A stretch of 64,000 nt of DNA, from contig JAKZAP010000013.1 of assembly GCA_023053575.1 (NCBI GenBank), forward strand, positions 7,636,001 to 7,700,000, given 5' to 3'. Each line of letters begins with the position of its first letter. The stretch's first letter is position 1. Made by a program: the position numbers and the translations under genes. The notes below the pieces were generated by a model that was given only the letters and a program-made list of their open reading frames with translations, did not search any database and was not told where the DNA came from. Positions 12,601 through 24,600 of this stretch are shown here, piece by piece. The stretch is from Branchinecta lynchi. Its lineage: Eukaryota; Arthropoda; Branchiopoda; Anostraca; Branchinectidae.

Positions 12601-15600
12601 GTAGGAATTTCCTCCCTGCTTAAAGCCTGGCGTGAAGTCGGTAAGCCAGTAGTCATATCAAGTTCTTCAGTTTCTTCAACCTTAACATCTTGACTGGGCT
12701 GGCTAATCTCAGAAGAAGTAGTAGTTGTCTTGGTAACGGACGCTCGCAAGACACGTCGTTTTATTGTCGAACCTGTCACTGTGTCGAATTCTCCAATTTC
12801 CTCATATGAATCACCATCTATCCCAGATGCTCCAATAGCCTGAACCGTAGAAGTAGGAATTTCCTCCCTGCTTAAAGCCTGGCGTGAAGTCGGTAAGCCA
12901 GTAGTCATGTCAAGTTCTTCAGTTTCTTCAACCTTAACATCTTGACTGGGCTGGCTAATCTCAGAAGAAGTAGTAGTTGTCTTGGTAACGGACGCTCGCA
13001 AGACACGTCGTTTTACTGTCAAACCAGTCATTGTGTCAAATTCTTCAATTTCTTCATATGAATCATCATCTAACCCAGATGCTCCAACAGCCTTAACCTT
13101 TGAAGTAGGAATTTCCTTCCTGCTTAAAGCCTGGCGTGAAGTAGGTAAGCCAGTAGTCATTTCAAGTTCTTCGGTTTCTTCAACCTCAACATCTTGACAG
13201 GGCTGGCTAATCTCAGAAGAAGTAGTAGTTGTCTTGGTAACGGACGCCTTCAAGACACGTCGTTTTATTGTCAAACCTGTCACTGTGTCGAATTCTTCAA
13301 TTTCTTCATATGAATCACCATCTATCCCAGATGCTCCAACAGCCTGAACCGTAGAAGTAGGAATTTCCTCCCTGCTTAAAGCCTGGCGTGAAGTCGGTAA
13401 GCCAGTAGTCATATCAAGTTCTTCAGTTTCTTCAACCTTAACATCTTGACTGGGCTGGCTAATCTCAGAAGAAGTAGTAGTTGTCCTGGTAAAAGACACT
13501 CGCAAGACACGTCGTTTTACTGTCAAACCAGTCATTGTGTCAAATTCTTCAATTTCTTCATATGAGTCATCATCTATCCCAGATGCTCCAACAGCCTGAA
13601 CCGTAGAAGTAGGAATTTCCTCCCTGCTTAAAGCCTGGCGTGAAGTAGGTAAGCCAGTAGTAATCTCAAGTTCTTCAGTTTCTTCAACCTTAACATCTTG
13701 ACTGGGCTGGCTAATCTCAGAAGAAGTAGTAGTTGTCTTGGTAACGGACGCTCGCAAGACACGTCGTTTTATTGTCAAACCAGTCACTGTGTCGAATTCT
13801 TCAATTTCTTCATATGAATCATCATCTACCCCAGATACTCCAACAGCCTGAACCGTAGAAGTAGGAATTTCCTCCCTGCTTAAAGCCTGGCGGGAAGTAG
13901 GTAAGCCAGTAGTGACATCAAATTCTTCGGTTTCTTCAACCTCAGCATCTTGACTGGGCTGGCTAATCTCAGAAAAAGTAGTAGTTGTCTTGGTAAAAGA
14001 CACTCGCAAGACACGTCGTTTTATTGTCAAACCAGTCACTGTATCGACTTCTTCAATTTCTTCATATGAATCATCATCTACCCCAGACACTCCAACAGCC
14101 TGAACCGTAGAAGTAGGAGTTTCCTCCCTGCTGAAAGCCTGGCGTGAAGTAGGTAAGCCAGTAGTCATATCAATTTCTTCAGCTTCTTCAACCTCAACGT
14201 CTTGACTGGGCTGGCTAATCTCAGAAGAAGTAGTAGTTGTCTTGGGAAAAGATACTCGCAAGACAAGTCGTTTTACCGTCAAACCAGTCACTGTGTCGAA
14301 TCCTTCAATTTCTTCATATGAATCATCATCCATCACAGGTGCTACAACATCGTGAACTGGAGACGTAGAAATTTCCTCCCTGTTTAAGGCTTGACGTGTG
14401 GTAGGTAAGCCAGTAGTCATGCCAAGTTCTTCAGTTTCTTCAACCTCAGCGTCTTGAGTAGACGGGCTAATCTCAGAGGAAATGGAGGTTTTTTTGGTAA
14501 AAGACACTCGCAAGACACGTCGTTTTGGTGTCAAACCAGTAGCTGTGTCGAATTCTTCAATTTCTTCATATGAGTCATTATCAGCCCCAGATGAAACAAC
14601 AGACTGAACAGGAGACATTTCCTCTCTGCCTAAAGCCTGACTCGTGATTGGTAAGCCAATAGTTGTTTCAAGTTCTTCAGCTTCTTCAACCTCAGCCTTG
14701 ACATCTCGAGTTTCAGGAGTATTCTTAGGGCATACTAATGACTGGGACTCTCTTATGTTAGGATCGCATTCTGGAGTTCTGTCAACATCAGGGACAACTT
14801 TTGTTGACTGTTCAAAAACTGTCGTTCCTGGCTGAACTTCATCGGCCTTTGGTTCAGTCATAGCTGTGGTGACAATGTCGACGTTTTCGAAATCAGAATC
14901 TTTACTCAAATCTTTGTCCAACACACCTGGCAGAAGTCCAGGACTCACGACAGCCTTAACAGTTGTTTCCTTAGATACTTCACCGTGTTCGGTTGTCACA
15001 GTTGTGACAGTGGACTTGCGAATCTTCAATCCTCGCTTTATAACCTGTCTACCAAGACTTACATCCATTTCCTCCACTTCTTCATACTCAGAGTCACCAT
15101 GCTCATCTTCGGCTGTATCAAACCCAGTTTCAGACTCAACCAAGAAGTTTGCATGCTTTTCACTTTGCTTGGCCGGAGAAAGGGTATCTTCAGTAGAGAG
15201 TGCCGTTACAGAAGAAACAACAGTCCGATATACACGACGCTTGCTTAGGAGGCCAGTAACCACATCGACTTCCTCTATTTCATCATATTCATCTCCGTCT
15301 GATAACGAGAAATCATCACCAGCTACGTGATCAATCGCAACATCTTCGACTTCCTTCAATTTATTTACTGCACTCTGGACTGTTTTCTCAATCGAAGTTG
15401 CACGAACGCAAGTTTCAATATTATCGGAGTCTTTCTGCATCACTCCAGCGGCAGCAACAACTTTCTTTTTGTGCTCTTCTTGGGCTTCATCTACAGATCC
15501 TTCTAGGTCGTCCACGAGGTACTCCAGATCTTCCTTGATGCGTATAACTTCTTCCGACATCTGAGAAAGTGTTTTTTCTGTTTGCAAGATCGACTCAGCG

Positions 15601-18600
15601 GTTGCATTGCTGAGGGACCATGAGGTGTTAACTAAGTCAACAGTTTCTTCTGATTTTTTAGCAGTAAGAATCTGCGTGTTGATACCACCATAACCTTGCT
15701 TTCCCTGAACTGGAGACTGTACTATCTCAGTTACGATGGTTTCCGAAACACATGAGGAAAGGGACCCAGAATTCGACAAATTGTCAGACGTCATATTTCC
15801 TTGAAATTCAATGTTTTTCCCGTCCTCTAATCCTTCGGCGGGAGATTTTAAGGACTCATGGGTCTGCGATGCATAGCGTTCAAGAACCTCGTTATTTTCA
15901 GTAATGAAATCCACAATGCCAGCTGAGCTTTCTGTGAGCGCATCTGCAACGGTTTTCTCGGAAAATTCGTATACATCCGATTTGCTGGGCGAAAGTCCTT
16001 TGATAGATGCCTGTTCCTGTTTGGTGGGAAGCTCGGTTGTCTTCTCTTTTACATCATCAAACAAATCCGTTGCTGTTTCAGAAAGGTTGTCCAAACTGTC
16101 TTGAACAAGCGATTTTACGTTTTCTACTTCTGCTGAGATTGGGCTTGTAACTTCCGACAAGGCAGTCGTCCTTATGGATTCGCACGGAACAGTTGCAGCT
16201 GTATCAAGCTTTTGAATGATACCGTCCACTATCGGTTCAAGAGTTGACAAGCCATCTTGCTCAAGCCTCGCTCTCACAAGGGAGTTATCAACAGTAGGTT
16301 GAACAACGTTAGAAAATTTGCGAAGCCCAAATACTGGTATTTCATCCGGCGATGTTTCCTTTGTGCAAGTTGAGATTTTCTCAATCGAGGTGCTTACCTG
16401 TTCAACGAATTCTCGAGATTTTTTCAATATATCTTGAGTCGATGTGGCTACAATCTCCATTGCTTTTTCCCCAGTAGTATCAACAGAAGTAGACAGCACA
16501 TGGCCATCGAAATCCGTTGGAATGGTGCATTCTGAAAGTACGAGAACATCTACGCCTTCAGTTGAACTCTCAATACCATTAATAGCATCTGAGACCATCT
16601 GTGTAACGGCTGCCTTGGGTTCTTCTACTTTGCTCAATTTGGGGATGCTTTCTTCAAATGTAAGGGTTTCCTGATCAGAAACACCTGACGAAACCTTTAA
16701 GACTTTCTCTGAAGCCATCACGGTATTGTCGAGGCTTGAAACAAGACAGTCAGGTTCAAAAGCTGAATTTTCAACAGATGACGTTTCTTCGGCTCGAGCA
16801 GGCTGTGTAACCTGCAGATTTTCAGACTCCAAAACATTTTCAATAGGCTCCAGAACGTCAAGTTTTACACTTAAGGCTGAAGAGACATAAGAAGTCACAT
16901 CCGTGGCTGATTTCATACCAGTGACTTGGTTTTCTTCTATTCGTTTGGTGGGGAATGGTGACTCTTCACTGATGTCACTCGAGGTTAAAGAAGCGGAGCT
17001 CTCTATAATGCTTGGACGAGACCTTTCAGGTGTCACTTCTTTCGGCTCTACAGAGGACGGGACAGCTTCAAATTCCTGTTTGTTTTGGCTAGACACTGCG
17101 CTGACAATCATCTCGTCAACTTCTGTAGTTGGCTCGATTTCAGTATCAGTTTCTCCAAGGTTCGAGTCCCTCGATTTGGAACCAAATAGTCGGAACTTTT
17201 TGTCTGACTTGTCTGCCTTATCGGTCTCGACTTTTTCTGACGCAGAGCGTTTGAAAAATGAAAACTTGGATTTGTCTTCTGAAGTCTTCTTCGCTGGCTT
17301 CTCTTCCTTGAGGGGTTTCTTTGGTGGCTTCTTCTCTTCTTCAGCAGCCTTCTTGGCTAGTTTGTCGTCAAGAACGTCTTTCAGTTCAGAAACTGCTTTC
17401 TCCATTTTAGCGAAGAGACCAGAGCCAAAACGCTTTTTCTTCGTTGTTTCTTCGTTCTCCTCACTCCTTGTCTTCTCATCTCCGGAGGAATCTTCTTTCT
17501 TAGAGGCAAGAACATCCCCGAGCATCTCGTATTCGAGCTCCTCTTCCTGGGTACCTTCTTCTCCAGATAGAACGGGAGACTCCTCGTTCTCGGACGGCTT
17601 CTCAAACAGAGGGGAAGCTTCTACTTTTTCGGGACTTAATTTTGTATCTAACGTTGATTTCGTCGGAACGTCGTCCAAATCGACTATCAGCCGTGACAAC
17701 TGAACATCAAGTTGTGCGTTTTGTACCGTGACCTTTTCGTCGACTTCTGCGGGTTTAGAAGGAGTTACATCTTTGACGAGCATCTGATCTTCTACAGCGA
17801 TTTTTCCCACAATGGATCCAACAGATTCCGGAACTTCGGCAATGAAATCTCGGGCCTCCTGTTCCATATCTGACGTTTCGTGGACCATTCGTGTTTGTCT
17901 GGCCAATGTTTCTTCGTAACGAGCTGCCTCAATGACGTATTCTTCTTCAGCTGCTTCGAGCGAGTCTCTGGACGTATCCATAATGTCCTCTTTTTCGTCG
18001 ATGTCTTTGTCATCGTCCTCAGCGTCATACTCCTCGCCCCCATCTTGTTCAAGACTGTCTCTCTCGGCTGACGCAGACCGAACATCTTCTTCGCTTTCGA
18101 GGTGGCTGAAAAATGACAGAAAGTTAGTCCTCTTACGACATCTTACCAAGATCCCTCTTTCACGCCAAAGTAGAGCGACAAGCAAGGAAAAGAAAGACGG
18201 CTGAAAACTGAAAATCTAACTTCTGAGTACACTCACTAATTTACAGAGCATTCATCAACAAATAATTGATATTGACGCAACTTTTTACGGCTATGGACCT
18301 GTTACACAGCAGCTAACAAGTATTTCCACAAATGGTCTACATTTATACTCACAGAAGACTATCTTGCAGCTCCTCAACTTTATCGTCCTCATCGCCAGCA
18401 AAGTCAGCATTGGCAGGTTCGACTTCAACCTCCTCTCCTAGCTCTGCATCTAGTTCAAGCTCGTCAGCTGGTTCGTCAGCTGCTTTCTCGCGCTCTGCTC
18501 CCTCAACATCTTCTTCTGCAAGGCCCTCAATAACGATTTCGTCAGTGGCGTCGGCCTCGTCTGTGACCACAAAATCGTCTTCTGGGGCTTCTTCGGCATC

Positions 18601-21600
18601 ATCGTTGATTTCTCCTTCGACGATTCCCGTTTCGGGTTCGACAGCTTCGGTTTGTTCTTGATCACCTGAAGTTGAATAAACGGTATTCCAAGTTGCATCG
18701 TCCTAGCACATCTGGAAGTATCCTAACTCGCGATCACCGGACTGACCGACCAATTGACAGACGGAAAACTGATCGGCACATGGCAGTTGAGCCGAAGGTT
18801 TCGGCGTCTAACACCTTCTACATAACATTAGCCACATTGTCAAGAAACAAAAGCTAGGAGCTGATATGGCACTTGTCAGTTTGAGACAGACTGGAAATTT
18901 GTAAATTCGTTGGTTTATTGTAATCACTTGTAAACAAAAGCCAAGAATCATCACGAAAATGTATCTTCGATCAAAATTATTTTTTACTTTGCGGTTACGA
19001 TGCGCGCTTTAAGGGCACTACAAATTCATCTGCAAGCAAAAGCATTAAGGCAAAATTGATCATGGGCCCTTGAGGATCATGAAGATGTATCGTTTGCTCA
19101 AAACAAAACGAAAGATTTGCTTTGTTTCTAAGAATAACCCTTCAGGCACAAATGCCCTTGGGGATAATGAAATGTGCACACACTGCGGTTAACATAGGCA
19201 CTTTAAGTGGTGCTCAAGTTCCGTCAGAACTACATCACTCGACAGAGTTATGCATGTCACGAGATTTACGGACCCCCCCCCCCCCTGCCCCCGCTTCCCC
19301 ACTTCAACTCTCCCGGTAGTACCCGGACCGCTATTGACGCGTCCATAAGGCTTATGCTTGTCTAGTCTAGTCCCGTTCACTCCATTATATAAGCATCCAC
19401 TGGGGATTCCAGTGCCCCCTCCACCCTGATAGTTGCCGGATCCGATCAGGAGTTGAAACTAAATATCCGAGACATGTACTCTTGCCAATTTTCAAGTGTC
19501 ACTCAGGTCTGATCTCCCATTAGAATGTTATAAATGCCTCAAGTTTGCGAATTTTCCCTCCCTCCGCCCCGCCAGGATGGTCGGATCCGGTAAGTGGCTA
19601 TTTTTAAGTCATATCTTGAAGGATCCCTAATGTTCCAACCAAGTTTCAAAGGAACGACATTGACACGTCCTCTCTCTCACTTACCCTGTTTCCTTCGTAT
19701 CCTATCACCCTTTCGAAAGTTATGCATGGCACAAGATACCGGAAGCCCCTTCCATCTACTCCCCAAAGATGGCCGGATCGGGGAAGTGACTATTTACAAA
19801 TGAATCTTGTCGGGTGCCTAATATGCTTGCGAAGTTTCATCGTCCTAGGACATCTGGAACTACCCGTGGGACCGAGCGACCGACTGAAAAGCGATCGGTA
19901 TATGGCACCATGCCAAACCCGATGACAAATTTGTAGCCTGCGCAGTAGTATGGTAGTAGTACGAAAACGTTGCATGGAATACTATGTAATAGCAAAGGAT
20001 ACTGTCATTTAATGTGTCTCAGACTGGTCCTATCTTATGTAGTAGTATCCAGTAGCATCCTTTCTTGCCAGAGTAGCATCCAGTCCTGCTAATAGTAGCA
20101 TATAGTAGTACGCAGTAACAAGTTAGCCTTGAAGTAGAACCGTGTAGCAGCACCGTCAGTACTGCATGCAACTTTTTCGTACTACTTCATAGTACTATTT
20201 TGAGATAATTTTTCATCGGGAAGAGCAAGTCCACTATCAATGAATGCTATCAAGCTTAGTAAAGTAAAACAAAAAAAAACGAGAGCGGACGCGGATATGT
20301 TAATTGCGTTAAAAGAGAGGTATCAATCTTATTAAACATGGTTATGTTGGCTGCTGGCAGAAGAAAGTATAGTTGTGCACACAATAATCATTCCTATGGA
20401 CTAGTCTCTCTCCCTTTTTCCGAAAAATATTTGAACTCAGTGACAGACATCGAAGCAAACAATGCAACCACAAAAGTGAGAAAATCGTTTTGTTAGATGG
20501 ATTAGAATGTAGGCCTACGGCACGGAATTGGGGGGGTTTAGAAATATATGCAGTGATTATGAAAGTAGGTTGCTTTAGTATTATAGGTAAGACAGGTCCT
20601 TGAAATGCTGAATGTCGGCTGCACTGGGATTCCAGTGAGCCGATGTGACAACAACATCTACCAATCAATGAACGTCGGCTACACTGGAGTGCCAGTGAGC
20701 CGATGTAACAATAACGATCTATCAATCACGACGCCAACCAGCGAGAGACTCTACAGGAGGATCACACCACCTCATCTCGCTCAAAGTGCGATTTAAGGTA
20801 TTTAATATTTTTACTTCACATTCCGGCTCTAAATATTTTCATTCTTGCTCATTGCTGTAAATGTTCCCATTTTTTGCTTTGCTTTGCTTGTATTGGAACT
20901 GAGCTTCTCTCTGGTAATTCATCAGGCGAATACAATACTGCAGCTCTGCCTGCAGGCGAACTTGGCTTGGCTGGTCCGGATATTAGGCGCGGATTGATCT
21001 AACCAGGAAATCCGATCTTTGGATATCCTGAGATACGAATAGTAGTCGTTTGTGGAATCGTACATCATTAGCCTTGTGGGTCTTCAAATGAGTCCATATT
21101 GATTGAGCAAGAGCCACGAGCTCATATGGCACTTGTTACGAGTAGATGATACAAGAACATAGATGAGAACGTAGTTTTCCATCAGAAAAAAACAACTATG
21201 AAAATTGTTTCTCTGTTTTCGCTACAAGTCAACGGGTCTCGGAAAAGGCTTAAAACAGTCAAAACCGCGGGTTATTTGTTGAAAGCACAGCCTAGTATTA
21301 AAGTATTCAAATATTTTAAAAATACTGTATCTTGAAGAGTATATATAACTGAAATGAGGACAGACAGCTTACCGCTAGGGACTAGGAGAAAACGTATTGA
21401 TAAGGAAAGAGCGGTCCTAACTTTTGTCATTCGTGAGTAGGGACGATGAGAGTGTGGCACACTGAGTGTGGGAGTGGGAAGAATCGAGTGAATGGAGAAC
21501 GGAGGCGTATGGAGATCGTGTTTTCAATGAGTACAGGCTACGAACGTGGAAGATGATACAAAATTAATGTATTCTGAGTGTGATAAATTTCACGCGGCTT

Positions 21601-24600
21601 GAAGTTTGTGACGGTCATAGAACAAGGTTTGAAAAATCACAGTACGAAGTTCTTATATTAATGAGGATTATGGCTGATCATTAGTGTTCATTTGGTAATT
21701 TGTTATCGTCATGGTCACCAGGCGAACTTAATTCATTAATTCAGTCATTCATACCCTCCAGTACAAACAACGGCTCTTTCTTGACGAATTCAAAGGTAGA
21801 ACGGTCACATTTCCCGGAAATATGTAGATCCGTTTTTTAAAGAGATATCTGTCTCAGAATCGAATTTCTAAAAAGCTAAAGAATTACAAAAGAAGAAACA
21901 ATCTTTTATACTCAACTGAGCTGTCTTTTTAAATTTCGCAACCGATGGCATCGCTTGATGCTTAGAATGTGTGCACCATGATGAAATAAGACAAAAAATA
22001 CCTTCGGGTGCTTCCTCCTTTTCCTTGGCATCGGTTCCTTCTTCTGCAGCCAGCGGGATCTTCTGAATCATTTCAGATTCGATTAAGTCGAGGATGTCCT
22101 CTGGAAGAGGCGAGGCATCTTTCAGCGCCATAGTAACAGACTCCGATACAGCGCCAACATCGGCTATTTGCTCTTTCTGAATGGGCTCTTCAATCACGAC
22201 TATTTCTTCTTCGCCAGCAGAATTAGGCTTACCGTCTGGAAATAAGGAAGGAGATGAGTGGTTAATCCTCCAAGAGCCAGTCCGGATCAAGCATCCAAAG
22301 ATTTACAGCAACGGTTGCACTGTCAGAAGTTTCAAAACAGATAGCGTATAACACTTTCAAGAATAACACCTTTTCACTTAGAAATAAAGTGTTATGACCA
22401 ATTAAGTTTATACTACTTTATGCCTAGATCTCCAACAACACCTTCAATAGGTAAAAATACTACATTGTCAGAAGTTACATAACGACAACAGAAGGATGCG
22501 CGGTTTCAACAGATAACACTTTCGCATGTTATCTGTTATGTTTCTTTCGTTCCCCTTAGTATTTTTACCAATTGAAAACAGTGTAAGCTTAATTGGTCAT
22601 AAAACTTTATTTCTAAGTGAAAAGATGTTATTTTGAAAGTGTTATACGCTACCTGTTATGAAACTTGTGACAGTGTGGTCATAACACTTTATTACTAAGT
22701 GAAAAGGTGCTATTCTTGAAAGTGTTATGCGCAATCTGTTATGAAACTTCTGACAGTGTGGTACAGTATATATCTGTTTTTCAGAAGCTCCCTTATTTAC
22801 TGGGCATTAACAGAGCTTCAAAGTACTGTCTAAGTCTCATCTACCCACGAACCTAGTTGAGAATGCTCTATATGACTAAGTCCAAAACACGCCAGCGATC
22901 CTCAGGAAGAAGGAGTAAGCGTGTCCGTACGACTCAAACTCAATGACTCAAATCCTGTGTCAATCAATCACCGCGATCTTTGGTAGCAGCTGTGACACCA
23001 CTTCTGATTTCTTCCGCTAGATACCCGGAGAGGCCGGAGATTTTGGATCGGCAAGGAGACATAGTCATCAAGAGTATTTAGGTGTATTTCAGTTTTCTAT
23101 CGAAACCTGGTCAAGACTTTGTAGGTAGCCGAGTTTTCCGGTTTATGTCGGCAGTAGGGATCCAGCAGTTAACTTAGACAGACTACAAACTTTACTTTTA
23201 TTTGTGTATCTTCAAAATATCTTTGTCCGGTTCGAGAGTTTGTCGAACAAGCGAACAGATCGATTGTTTAGCCTTCTGATTTTACTTTCAAACCAACGTG
23301 CCAGCGTAGTAAAGCTCTCCACTGGAATTTTGGTCGGAAGCCATATCCCTCATAACTTTCAATCACTTTCACTCTTCTTCCTACATTTGCATATTTGTTC
23401 TGTCTCTCGAATGGATTGCCTCTATGGTACCTTCCAGACATCCGGAATCTGGGGTGTCCGACACCCCGGACTTCCAGACGGTTTTGGGCTGGCTTCACCT
23501 TCCAGATCCGTCTCGACGAAAACTGCTGTCTGGAATCCAGAAGAAAAATATGGAAGGTGAAGCCTCGCTTTTACTTTCACACGTCTCATAGCATTCTCCC
23601 ATAAGAAGCCTGTTGCTTCTCTCACCCAACAGATATCCAATAGAATCGATTGTTACCATTTAATTACGAAGGAAGGAAAGTGATGTTCAGACAGGAAATA
23701 AGTTAGGAGTTTCCTCCCGTTATACAGTGCGGCAGCCAAAATGGAATAGCGAAAATCGGTTGAATCATGGAGGACGAATGGGTTCTGGTGCGTGCGAGAA
23801 AAAAAGACTATGGATATTTATGAATATTCTTTCAGCCAACCTTAACGGACAAGTGATGAATTCTAAATATATTCCTGTCTTTTGGATCACATGTTTGCTT
23901 TTCTAGTTTGAGCCTGACCTGGACCCTTGCCAAGAAAGAAATTGGCTGACGTTTCACGCAGTCAACTAATATTATTATATAGAATATAATCTAATATTAT
24001 TATATGGAATATAATCTAAGGAATGTGACAACTGAGTCCGGTTCGTTTAATTTTTATAAGGTTTAGCAGGTTTAGAGAGCAACATTATTTTTATGGAAAC
24101 GAACAAAACAGGCAAGCAAGGAACTGTAGAATAAGAGAATTTATGTTTCTTTCATAAAACCATGTATTCGGGACAGGAATCGTGCAGAACCTTAATCCCA
24201 CGCAGTTACCCGCCTTGCCCGTCCATCTCCACCACCACCTCCCCCCCCCCACGAAAAAGAAAATGACTTTCGCGTTACCTTTCATAGACGCAGCAACTCC
24301 AACTACGGCTGCAGCAGCTCCAGCTGCAGCTAGGGCAGCACCTGGGGCTCTACCCCCGCTGCGACCTCGGATTCCCTTGACTTTTGGCAGTTCCTCCTCC
24401 GAGATGTCTGGTTTGGGCGGCTCTTTCGCCCCCTTTCCCTTGGTAGCGGGGGCAGCGGATTTTTTGGCAGTGTCCAACTTCTTCACCGGTGTTTCCTTGG
24501 CAGTGGGTTTCTTTGGTTCAGCTTTATCGACTGACTTCTTAGGTTCAACTTTATCGACGGGCTTCTTCGGCTCGACCTTTTTGACGGGTCTGGGCTCGGC

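Noticed and set aside
11680..14600. CRISPR-like regularly spaced repeat
   Set aside because: The 252-bp period is coding throughout, the units are contiguous and the sequence is eukaryotic.
11934..15330. Several plus-strand open frames with repeated wording
   Set aside because: They repeat with the 252-bp coding array on the other strand and only reflect its periodicity.
16903..17703. 266-codon plus-strand open frame
   Set aside because: Antisense shadow of the acidic and basic start of the giant exon; Ser-rich with no family signature.
23905..23950. Further hammerhead-like motif
   Set aside because: The core reads CTGACCT and AGAAA, so both conserved elements are broken. It is counted only as a decayed repeat copy.
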